Shown piece by piece: positions 7,601 through 13,606 of a stretch of 13,606 nt of DNA. The notes under the pieces were generated by a model, which ran no database searches, was not told the origin of the DNA, and was given only the letters and a program-made list of their open reading frames with translations. Every line of letters starts with the position of its first letter. The stretch's first letter is position 1. Made by a program: the position numbers and the translations under genes. This DNA is from Candidatus Lightella neohaematopini (GTDB taxonomy: Bacteria; Pseudomonadota; Gammaproteobacteria; Enterobacterales; Enterobacteriaceae), in the NCBI GenBank assembly GCA_025728395.1, contig JAOBJR010000093.1:1-13606 (forward strand), written 5' to 3'.

Positions 7601-8416
7601 TTAAATAAAATTAATACTGTTAAAATACTCTATCAAGATTTTGAATAATGTTTTTTTACGAAAAAAACAATTAATAATATTGTTTACTGATACAACTAAT
7701 ATTAAAGAATTAGTAATGAATACTTCTTCTGCGGTAATAATTTCTTCTAAAGAAACAGAAACTTCTTTTAACATATAATTAAATTTTGGTAATAACGAAA
7801 TTATTAACTTTCTCATAATACCAGAAACACCAGCATAAGTTAGTAATGGTGTATAAATTATATTTCCTTTACGCCAAAATATATTAGCATTACAACATTC
7901 TATAATATTTTTATTTATATCTAAAACTATTACTTCATCAACATTAATACTTCTTATATATGAAGATATTAATAATTGTTCTAATCTATTAGTATGCTTT
8001 AATCCAGCTAGTAAAGTATTATGAGATAATCTTATTGGACTAATACCTAAAGTTATACCATTTAAATACCATGTATTATAATATTTTGGTATTTTAGTAA
8101 AAGAAAGAATATACAACAACTTTCGATTATTAATATTAATTATAAAGTCTTTATTTATAATGTTACTTATAAGTATTTTGATAACACCGTTATCTTTATT
8201 ATTACTAAAATTTAGTATGTCTTGATAAGCAATATTAGGATCAAATGTATGAAATAATAATCTTTCTGCGGTATAAATTAATCTGTTAATATGCCAGTCT
8301 AATAATAATAACTTACCATTAACTAACTTAATAGTCGTAAAAAAACCATCACCAAATTTTAAATAACGACTATTCGGCACAGGATAACAATATTCAATAC
8401 CATTAATAAAATACAT
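7601..8416 (-). CDS. pabC: Aminodeoxychorismate lyase
   Basis: PabC is a PLP enzyme that splits 4-amino-4-deoxychorismate into p-aminobenzoate and pyruvate for folate synthesis. The length is 271 residues (E. coli 269) and the alignment is nearly gap-free. The PLP Lys140 lies in LAGLKHTNRLEQ, the cofactor-ring Glu173 in IIECCNANIFWRKG, and GVSGIMR supplies phosphate contacts. FGDGFFTT at 21-28 is also kept. The Arg/Gly-rich strand SRGSGGRGY of E. coli is replaced at the same spacing (from residue 84) by SNIINKDFI, losing all of its Arg and Gly. The gene follows acpP with a 104-base gap; fabF, which separates them in E. coli, is absent. It is clearly not a pseudogene by reading frame, but activity is less certain than for its neighbours. 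Confidence 0.94.
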   Translation of the reverse strand: MYFINGIEYCYPVPNSRYLKFGDGFFTTIKLVNGKLLLLDWHINRLIYTAERLLFHTFDPNIAYQDILNFSNNKDNGVIKILISNIINKDFIININNRKLLYILSFTKIPKYYNTWYLNGITLGISPIRLSHNTLLAGLKHTNRLEQLLISSYIRSINVDEVIVLDINKNIIECCNANIFWRKGNIIYTPLLTYAGVSGIMRKLIISLLPKFNYMLKEVSVSLEEIITAEEVFITNSLILVVSVNNIINCFFRKKTLFKILIEYFNSINFI

Positions 8417-8505
8417 TAGATGTAATTATAAAAATAAATTATGTAAAAATAAATATTATCTTTATTAATTACATACTAAAGTATTTTATCAAATAAATAT
8501 TTTTC

Positions 8506-8528
8506 ATGAGTATCAATAATTTACTCAT
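8506..8528 (-). other. Small inverted repeat at the acpP stop codon
   Basis: ATGAGTA at 8506-8512 and TACTCAT at 8522-8528 are perfect 7-base arms around a 9-base loop. On the acpP transcript this hairpin would contain the stop codon. There is no run of U directly after it, so I do not call it a rho-independent terminator. It could stabilise the abundant acpP message or be chance. Confidence 0.35.
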
Positions 8529-8760
8529 TAGTATGTGATTGAATAAAATCTATTGCTGCCTGCACAGTAGTAATTTTTTCAGCTTCTTCATCAGGTATTT
8601 CTATATTAAATTCTTCTTCTAGAGCCATAACTAATTCTACAGTATCTAATGAATCAGCTCCTAAATCATCTACAAATGATGAACTATTAATTATATCTTC
8701 TTTTTTTATACTTAATTGTTCAGCTATAATATTTTTAACACGTTCTTCAATGTTATTCAT
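8521..8760 (-). CDS. acpP: Acyl carrier protein
   Basis: ACP carries growing acyl chains on a 4'-phosphopantetheine arm and serves fatty-acid, lipid A and cofactor synthesis. The 79-residue protein is acidic and strikingly conserved compared with its neighbours. The attachment Ser37 is in GADSLDTVELVMALEEEF, identical or nearly so to E. coli. The ATG at 8758-8760 has the best Shine-Dalgarno sequence in the window, AGGAG five bases upstream. A 53-base gap from fabG is larger than the other fab gaps, in keeping with the separate acpP promoter known in E. coli. Slow divergence at this A+T level points to strong selection and high expression. Confidence 0.98.
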   Translation of the reverse strand: MNNIEERVKNIIAEQLSIKKEDIINSSSFVDDLGADSLDTVELVMALEEEFNIEIPDEEAEKITTVQAAIDFIQSHTNE

Positions 8761-8765
8761 AATAA

Positions 8766-8770
8766 CTCCT
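8766..8770 (-). promoter_or_regulatory. Ribosome binding site of acpP
   Basis: AGGAG sits five bases before the acpP ATG, a near-consensus site in a window where most genes lack one. It fits strong translation of ACP. The bases just upstream (8768-8780) repeat a string also found before rpmF. Confidence 0.7.
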
Positions 8771-8813
8771 ATATTTTATAAAATTTAATACAAACTAATA
8801 ATTTATAACTTTA

Positions 8814-9548
8814 TTATATCATATACATACCACCATTTACATTAATAGTTTCTCCGGTAATATAAGATGAATTATTAGAAGATAAAAATAAGACAACATG
8901 CGCAATGTCTTCTGGAGTACCAAAACGATTTAAAGGAATTTTAGATAATATATAATTTTTTTGTTTATCATTTAAGTTTTTTGTCATATCCGTCATAATA
9001 AATCCTGGTGATATTACATTAACTGTAATATTATATCTTGCTAATTCTTTAGCTAAAGATTTACTAAAACCTATTATACCTGATTTTGCAGTTGCATAAT
9101 TTACTTGCCCAATATTACCAATACTACCTATAACTGAACTTATATTAATTATTCTACCAAATTTATTAATTATCATACGTTTTGCTATAGCTTTAGTAAT
9201 ATAAAATACTGATGTTAAATTAACACTAATTACTGATTGCCAAGATTTACTTGACATACGTACAAATAGACTATCATTGGTAATACCAGCATTATTTATT
9301 AATACATCTATATTATTAAATTCATTAAATAAATTACTCAAAAAATTATTAATATCATTATAGTTAGATAAATCTAATATTTTACCTATTATATTATATT
9401 TTGAACAACTATTAATAGTTTTTAATCCATACTTATTAGTTGACGTACCAATTACCGTAAAACCATTTAATGATAGTAATTTTGCTATAGCAAAACCAAT
9501 ACCCCTACTAGCTCCTGTTACCAACGCTATTTTATTATTATTATCCAT
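8814..9548 (-). CDS. fabG: 3-oxoacyl-[acyl-carrier-protein] reductase
   Basis: FabG carries out the NADPH-dependent reduction of 3-oxoacyl-ACP in fatty-acid elongation. It has 244 residues, the same as E. coli. The short-chain dehydrogenase features are complete: cofactor motif TGASRGIG at 11-18, NNAG at 85-88, and catalytic Ser138, Tyr151 and Lys155 in the Y-x-x-x-K motif. The C-terminus GETINVNGGMYMI matches E. coli FabG (GETLHVNGGMYMV), which separates it from other short-chain dehydrogenases. It starts 7 bases after the fabD stop and is followed by acpP. Confidence 0.98.
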   Translation of the reverse strand: MDNNNKIALVTGASRGIGFAIAKLLSLNGFTVIGTSTNKYGLKTINSCSKYNIIGKILDLSNYNDINNFLSNLFNEFNNIDVLINNAGITNDSLFVRMSSKSWQSVISVNLTSVFYITKAIAKRMIINKFGRIINISSVIGSIGNIGQVNYATAKSGIIGFSKSLAKELARYNITVNVISPGFIMTDMTKNLNDKQKNYILSKIPLNRFGTPEDIAHVVLFLSSNNSSYITGETINVNGGMYMI

Positions 9549-9555
9549 AGTTCAT

Positions 9556-10500
9556 TTATATACTAACATCTTTTGCTAATTTTAATAATGATTTAGTACT
9601 ATTTATACTAACACAAAATATATTATTACAAGTTATATTAATGTTAAATTTAGTAAGTACATTGATAGGGCTAATTTCTATTATTTTATTAACTTTAATC
9701 ACTTTTACAATGTAATTAATTATTTTAATCCAATTTACCGGATAATATAATTGTTTAGTTAATAACTCAAATATATTTTTCTTACAATTATTTATATTAT
9801 TAGTTGTATTATGAATAATAGGTATTGTAAAATTATTAAGTTTAATTTTTTCTAAATATTTTTTAAAAACTTTTGCTGCTGGTTTCATTAAAATACAATG
9901 AGATGGAATACTAATAGGTAATATTTTTGTATATTTAGCACCAAGTTTCTTGCATATTAATTCGGCACGTAATACTGCTGACCTATGCCCAGAAATTACA
10001 ATTTGATTATATGAGTTATAGTTTGATATAACCACTACTTGGGTTTTTGCTGCTTGCTTACATGCATAATTAATTTGATTTTTATTTAAACCAATAATAG
10101 CTAGCATAATTCCATCATTATTAGATATAATTTTTTGCATTAATTTACCCCTAAAATATACTATTTTTAATGCTAAACTAAAATCTAAACAACCATTACA
10201 CACTAAAGCTGTATATTCTCCTAAACTATGACCTGCAACTATTATTGGTTTTATTTTACAAATATTATTCCATATCCGCCATATAGATACGCAACTTGTT
10301 AATATCATTGGTTGAGCTAAATAAGTTTTATTTAACTCTTCAATTGGGCCATAATTTAGTAAGTACCATAAATCATAATTTAGTACTGTTGATGCTTCAG
10401 TAAAAGTATTTTTTATTAATGGAAAAAATTCACTAAATTTACTTAACATTCCGATAGATTGGATTCCTTGTCCAGGAAAAACTAAAGCAATATTATTCAT
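9556..10500 (-). CDS. fabD: Malonyl-CoA:ACP transacylase
   Basis: FabD moves the malonyl group from CoA to ACP, providing the extender unit for fatty-acid synthesis. It has 314 residues (E. coli 309). Gln11 (FPGQG), nucleophile Ser92 (GHSLGE), Arg117, His201 (IPSHCILMKPAA) and Gln251 (equivalent to E. coli Gln250) are all present. The C-terminal GPGKVL of E. coli has become SPINVL and the last 40 residues are diverged, but these are outside the catalytic dyad. The gene begins three bases after the fabH stop and ends seven bases before fabG, so all three are one operon. The ATG at 10498-10500 gives the expected N-terminus. Confidence 0.97.
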   Translation of the reverse strand: MNNIALVFPGQGIQSIGMLSKFSEFFPLIKNTFTEASTVLNYDLWYLLNYGPIEELNKTYLAQPMILTSCVSIWRIWNNICKIKPIIVAGHSLGEYTALVCNGCLDFSLALKIVYFRGKLMQKIISNNDGIMLAIIGLNKNQINYACKQAAKTQVVVISNYNSYNQIVISGHRSAVLRAELICKKLGAKYTKILPISIPSHCILMKPAAKVFKKYLEKIKLNNFTIPIIHNTTNNINNCKKNIFELLTKQLYYPVNWIKIINYIVKVIKVNKIIEISPINVLTKFNINITCNNIFCVSINSTKSLLKLAKDVSI

Positions 10501-10503
10501 AAG

Positions 10504-11454
10504 TTAAAATTTTAATAATATTGATCCCCATGTAAATCCACCACCAAATGCTTTTAATAATATAAGATCATCTAGTTTTATTCTACCATCTCTTATAGCT
10601 TCATCTAAAGCTAAAGGGATAGAAGCAGCGGAAGTATTACCATGTTTATCAACAGTAATAATAATTTTGTCCATTTCTATATTTAATTTCTTAGAAATAG
10701 CTGTAATCATACGTAAATTAGCTTGATGTGGTATAAACCAATCAATATTATGAAGATTAATTTTATTTATATGTAACGTTTCATTAACTAAATTTACCAT
10801 TTTATTAACTGCAATTTTAAATACTTCATTACCAGACATTTTTAAAGTAGGTACTATTCTAAAATCATAATTGTAATATGGTAGTGATAATAAATGACCA
10901 TATTTGCTATCTGCGTGTAAATTAGCAGATATGATACCAGGAGTATCAGATTTACATAATACAGCTGCCCCAGCACCATCACCAAATAAAACTATTGCTT
11001 CTCTATCATTAATATTTACAGTTTTACTTAAAATATCAGAACCAATAACTAATGCATAATTAACTAATCCATTTTTAATATAATTATCAGCAATACTTAA
11101 TCCATATATAAATCCAGTACAGGCAGCAGCTATATCAAATGATATACTATTATTTATATTTAAATTAAGTTGAATTTGACAAGCAGAACTAGGAAAAGCA
11201 TGACTAGATGATGTAGTAGCTGTAATAATCATATCAATTTTATTAAAATCAATATCAGCCATAATTAATGCCTGCTTTGCTGCATAGCTACCCATACTAG
11301 ATACAGTATCATTTATATCTGCTATGTGTCTTGTTTTAATACCTGTTCTTGTAATAATCCATTCATCAGAAGTATCAATTATTTTTTCTAAATCTTTATT
11401 AGATCTAATATTTTTAGGTAAAAAACTACCAGTACCAATTATTTTAGTAAACAT
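10504..11454 (-). CDS. fabH: 3-oxoacyl-ACP synthase III
   Basis: FabH starts fatty-acid synthesis by condensing acetyl-CoA with malonyl-ACP. It has 316 residues (E. coli 317) and aligns throughout. The catalytic triad is Cys112 (DIAAACTGF), His243 (IPHQANLR) and Asn273 (HGNTSAAS); the C-terminal AFGGGFTWGS is intact. It is the only condensing enzyme in the window, because fabF is missing between acpP and pabC; elongation would need FabB or FabF encoded elsewhere. plsX, between rpmF and fabH in E. coli, is also missing; a 70-base gap remains. Confidence 0.98.
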   Translation of the reverse strand: MFTKIIGTGSFLPKNIRSNKDLEKIIDTSDEWIITRTGIKTRHIADINDTVSSMGSYAAKQALIMADIDFNKIDMIITATTSSSHAFPSSACQIQLNLNINNSISFDIAAACTGFIYGLSIADNYIKNGLVNYALVIGSDILSKTVNINDREAIVLFGDGAGAAVLCKSDTPGIISANLHADSKYGHLLSLPYYNYDFRIVPTLKMSGNEVFKIAVNKMVNLVNETLHINKINLHNIDWFIPHQANLRMITAISKKLNIEMDKIIITVDKHGNTSAASIPLALDEAIRDGRIKLDDLILLKAFGGGFTWGSILLKF

Positions 11455-11524
11455 GAATGTAACTATTTATGTTTTAATCAATGGAACTAAATAAAAAATT
11501 ATTAATCACACTAATCTTATTAAT

Positions 11525-11698
11525 TTATTTATTAGTAAATAATTTATATTTTCTATAAATTTTACTAGATGTAATATGATGCCTTAAATGCACTTCATTT
11601 GAATACTTATTTAATGATAAATTAACACTAGATAATGCATGATGAGATCTTCTCATCCCTCTTTTTGATCTTGTTGATCTACTTTGTTGAACAGCCAT
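11525..11698 (-). CDS. rpmF: 50S ribosomal protein L32
   Basis: L32 is a small, basic protein of the large ribosomal subunit. The 57-codon gene, found by reading the minus strand, has the same length as E. coli RpmF. It begins MAVQQSRSTRSKRGMRRSHH, almost identical to the E. coli N-terminus, and contains HLRHHIT at 37-43. The C-terminus is richer in Lys and Tyr. The ATG at 11696-11698 is preceded by AGGG seven bases upstream. It heads the rpmF-fabH-fabD-fabG-acpP run as in E. coli, with yceD upstream and plsX downstream lost. This enteric-type L32 lacks the zinc cysteines found in some other bacteria. Confidence 0.97.
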   Translation of the reverse strand: MAVQQSRSTRSKRGMRRSHHALSSVNLSLNKYSNEVHLRHHITSSKIYRKYKLFTNK

Positions 11699-11705
11699 AA
11701 ATAAT

Positions 11706-11709
11706 CCCT
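11706..11709 (-). promoter_or_regulatory. Ribosome binding site of rpmF
   Basis: AGGG is seven bases before the rpmF ATG and is the only G-rich spot in the leader, so it supports this start. Confidence 0.5.
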
Positions 11710-12074
11710 ATATTTTATAGTAAAATCTTTATAAAATTAATTAATTAATAATTATTAAATTAATAAATAAATTTTAATTACAAAACTATCTATATTATGT
11801 ATCACTGATATTAAATAAACAATGATATTAAAATATATTAATAATAATTTTATTAAACTAAATATTATAATTAATTAACAAATAATTAAAATACTATTAT
11901 ATAGTATAATCTAATAAATTAATATTCTATTTTTAACTAAATTATTTAATAATAATTAATATTTTTTATATTATTGTAATAATATATTATATATAAAAAA
12001 TTAATAATATTAATTATGATAATATCAACAATTGTAATACTCTAAATTACTAAATCTAATATTTAAGTATAACA

Positions 12075-12111
12075 ATATATCAACTAATTATTATTAATAT
12101 AGTTGATATAT
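12075..12111 (+). promoter_or_regulatory. Perfect 12-base inverted repeat before rne, possible leader hairpin
   Basis: ATATATCAACTA at 12075-12086 and TAGTTGATATAT at 12100-12111 are exact reverse complements around a 13-base A/T loop. The repeat ends 34 bases before the rne ATG. It contains two G-C pairs in a region with few G or C, and every position pairs. In E. coli, hairpins in the rne leader let RNase E trim its own message, so a similar role is inferred from position only. It could also be a protein-binding operator. Confidence 0.5.
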
Positions 12112-12131
12112 CATTCATATAATTATTAAAT

Positions 12132-12149
12132 ATGAGTAATACTAAATGA
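12132..12149 (+). other. Five-codon mini-ORF overlapping the rne start
   Basis: ATG AGT AAT ACT AAA TGA encodes Met-Ser-Asn-Thr-Lys and then a stop that overlaps the rne ATG (AATGA). It would allow re-initiation at rne. No Shine-Dalgarno sequence is evident before either ATG. It may be chance. Confidence 0.3.
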
Positions 12150-13606
12150 AAAGAATGTTAATTAATGCAACACAAAAAGAAGAATTACGTATAGCATTAG
12201 TAGATGGACAACAATTATATGATTTAAACATTGAAAATTTTGGTTATGAACAAAAAAAATCTAATATTTATAAAGGTAAAATATCTCGTATAGAACCTAG
12301 TTTAGAAGCTGTATTTGTTGACTATGGAACAGAAAGAAATGGATTTCTTCCATTTAAAGAAATTTCTAAAGAATATTTTGTAAATAATAAAAATTATCTT
12401 GCTAATAAAAAAAATATAAAAGATATTTTATTTGAAGGACAAGAAATTATTATACAAATTAATAAAGAAGAAAGAGGTAATAAAGGAGCTGTATTAACTA
12501 CTTTTATTAATTTAGCTGGTAGCTATCTAGTATTAATGCCAAATAATCCTCGTCCAATTGGTATTTCTAGAAGAATAGAAGGTTATGATAGAATTGCACT
12601 AAAAAAGATATTATCAATATTAGAAATACCACTAGGTATGAGTATTATTATTAGAACAGCTGGTATTGGTAAACCAGTAGAAGCATTACAATGGGATTTA
12701 TCATTAAGATTAAAACATTGGCAAATGATAAAGCAAATTGCTAGTAAAAAACAAGCACCTTTCTTAATTCACCAAGACAGTAACGTAATAGTACGTACTT
12801 TTAGAGATTACTTAAGACCTGATATAGGGGAAATATTAATTGATGATCAAGATACATTAAATATAGCAAAAAAACATATTAATACTTTAGGTAGACCAGA
12901 TTTTATAAATAAAATTAAATTATATAATGGTGATATTCCGTTATTTAGTCACTATCATATTGAATCACAAATTGAATCTGCTTTTCAGCGTAAGGTATTT
13001 TTGCCTTCTGGAGGATCAATTATAATTGATACAGCAGAAGCATTAACAGCAATTGATATTAATTCAGCTAAATCAACTAAAGGTGGAGATATAGAAGAAA
13101 CTGCTTTTAGTACCAATATAGAAGCAACGATTGAAATAGCTCGTCAGTTAAGATTAAGAGATTTAGGGGGATTAATTGTTATTGATTTTATTGATATGTC
13201 TACAATTTCTCATCAAAGAGAAGTAGAAAATTCGTTAAAAGAAGCTGTTCGTATTGATCGAGCACGTATTCAAATAGGACGAATTTCTAAATTTGGATTA
13301 TTAGAATTATCTAGACAACGTCTTAGTCCGTCATTAAGAGAATCCAGTCATTATATTTGTCCTAGATGTAACGGTACAGGTCATATTAGAGATAATGAAT
13401 CTCTATCTTTATCAATATTACGATTAATTGAAGAAGAAGCTTTAAAAGAAAATACTTACGAAGTAAGAGCAATTGCTCCTGTACCAATTGCTTCTTATTT
13501 ATTAAATGAAAAACGAGCAGAAGTTAATGCAATTGAAAAAAGGCAAGGTGGGGTAAGAGCTATAATAGTTCCAAATGATAAAATGCAAACTCCACATTTT
13601 ATAGTT
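12146..13606 (+). CDS. rne: Ribonuclease E, N-terminal catalytic part (gene continues beyond the window end)
   Basis: RNase E is the main endonuclease for mRNA decay and for maturation of rRNA and tRNA. The frame is open for all 487 codons to the window edge. It begins MKRMLINATQKEELR, as in E. coli, and is highly conserved: S1 domain (about 35-125), 5'-end sensor Arg170/Thr171 (IIRTAGIGK), catalytic Asp304 (AIDINSA) and Asp347 (VIDFIDM), and zinc-link Cys405/Cys408 (CPRC). Residues after about 80 are shifted by +1 relative to E. coli owing to one extra residue after EYF. The C-terminal degradosome scaffold lies outside the window, so whether it survives cannot be seen. RNase G is excluded by the N-terminus and by the NESLSLSILRLIEEEALKE stretch. 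It is divergent from rpmF. Confidence 0.98.
   Translation, partial: MKRMLINATQKEELRIALVDGQQLYDLNIENFGYEQKKSNIYKGKISRIEPSLEAVFVDYGTERNGFLPFKEISKEYFVNNKNYLANKKNIKDILFEGQEIIIQINKEERGNKGAVLTTFINLAGSYLVLMPNNPRPIGISRRIEGYDRIALKKILSILEIPLGMSIIIRTAGIGKPVEALQWDLSLRLKHWQMIKQIASKKQAPFLIHQDSNVIVRTFRDYLRPDIGEILIDDQDTLNIAKKHINTLGRPDFINKIKLYNGDIPLFSHYHIESQIESAFQRKVFLPSGGSIIIDTAEALTAIDINSAKSTKGGDIEETAFSTNIEATIEIARQLRLRDLGGLIVIDFIDMSTISHQREVENSLKEAVRIDRARIQIGRISKFGLLELSRQRLSPSLRESSHYICPRCNGTGHIRDNESLSLSILRLIEEEALKENTYEVRAIAPVPIASYLLNEKRAEVNAIEKRQGGVRAIIVPNDKMQTPHFIV

Larger units (their letters stand above)
11699..12145. other. Divergent spacer between rpmF and rne
   Basis: This 447-base stretch separates rpmF (minus) from rne (plus). 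E. coli has rluC, yceF and yceD between these genes; I recognise no trace of them and no reading frame longer than a few codons. It must hold promoters for both directions. The rne side contains a perfect 12-base inverted repeat (12075-12111) and an all-A/T one with 9-base arms (11967-11975 and 11978-11986). E. coli rne has a long structured leader, so much of this spacer could be transcribed leader. Confidence 0.55.

Noticed and set aside
10306..10500. Possible loss of a FabD active-site Gln (VQW changed to VNW)
   Set aside because: Counting residues shows the catalytic-site Gln250 of E. coli is the Gln in RQLY, and it is present here as Gln251. The VQW position is not the catalytic one.
11875..11910. 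Promoter for rne with TTAACA at 11875 and TATAAT at 11905
   Set aside because: The 24-base spacing is too long for a sigma-70 promoter, and TATAAT-like strings are common throughout the spacer.
1..13606. Mobile elements, CRISPR arrays, tRNA genes, toxin or defence systems
   Set aside because: No transposase-like frame, regularly spaced repeat, tRNA cloverleaf or unassigned large frame was seen; nearly all coding sequence is accounted for by conserved core genes.

Overview
The window looks like a piece of the reduced, very A+T-rich chromosome of a gammaproteobacterial, Enterobacterales-type insect-associated symbiont. By eye, well over three quarters of the bases are A or T. Every recognisable protein lines up almost end to end with its E. 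coli counterpart, yet carries heavy Lys/Asn/Ile/Tyr enrichment. Gene order follows E. coli with many genes deleted. The species cannot be named from this sequence alone.

Layout. 1-1176 (minus): the 5' end of a transketolase gene preceded by talA, the non-oxidative pentose phosphate pair. 1374-3997 (plus): ligA, which lacks its BRCT domain, then nfo (endonuclease IV), a small DNA-repair pair. 3994-7300 (minus): tmk, holB, ycfH, hinT and lpoB, tightly packed in the E. coli order. 7301-7600: a spacer where mltG would be expected. 7601-11698 (minus): rpmF, fabH, fabD, fabG, acpP and pabC, again in E. coli order but without plsX and fabF. 11699-12145: a 447-base divergent spacer, where E. coli has rluC, yceF and yceD; it holds the probable rne leader with a perfect 12-bp inverted repeat. 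12146-13606 (plus): rne, the RNase E catalytic half, running off the window end.

How it works together. The cluster supplies the fatty-acid initiation and elongation proteins (ACP, FabD, FabH, FabG), ribosomal protein L32, the last step of p-aminobenzoate (folate) synthesis (PabC), dTMP kinase and the clamp-loader delta' subunit. LpoB implies a retained PBP1B-type peptidoglycan synthase and an outer membrane. Nfo and LigA could carry out the incision and sealing ends of base-excision repair.

I found no mobile element, CRISPR array, tRNA, rRNA, toxin, defence system or other new multi-gene system. The points of interest are erosion and regulation details: the truncated ligase with a changed NAD-site residue, loss of the Arg/Gly motif in PabC, the hairpin and mini-ORF before rne, absence of TGA as a stop codon in all 14 complete genes, and the fused E. 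coli-order blocks.
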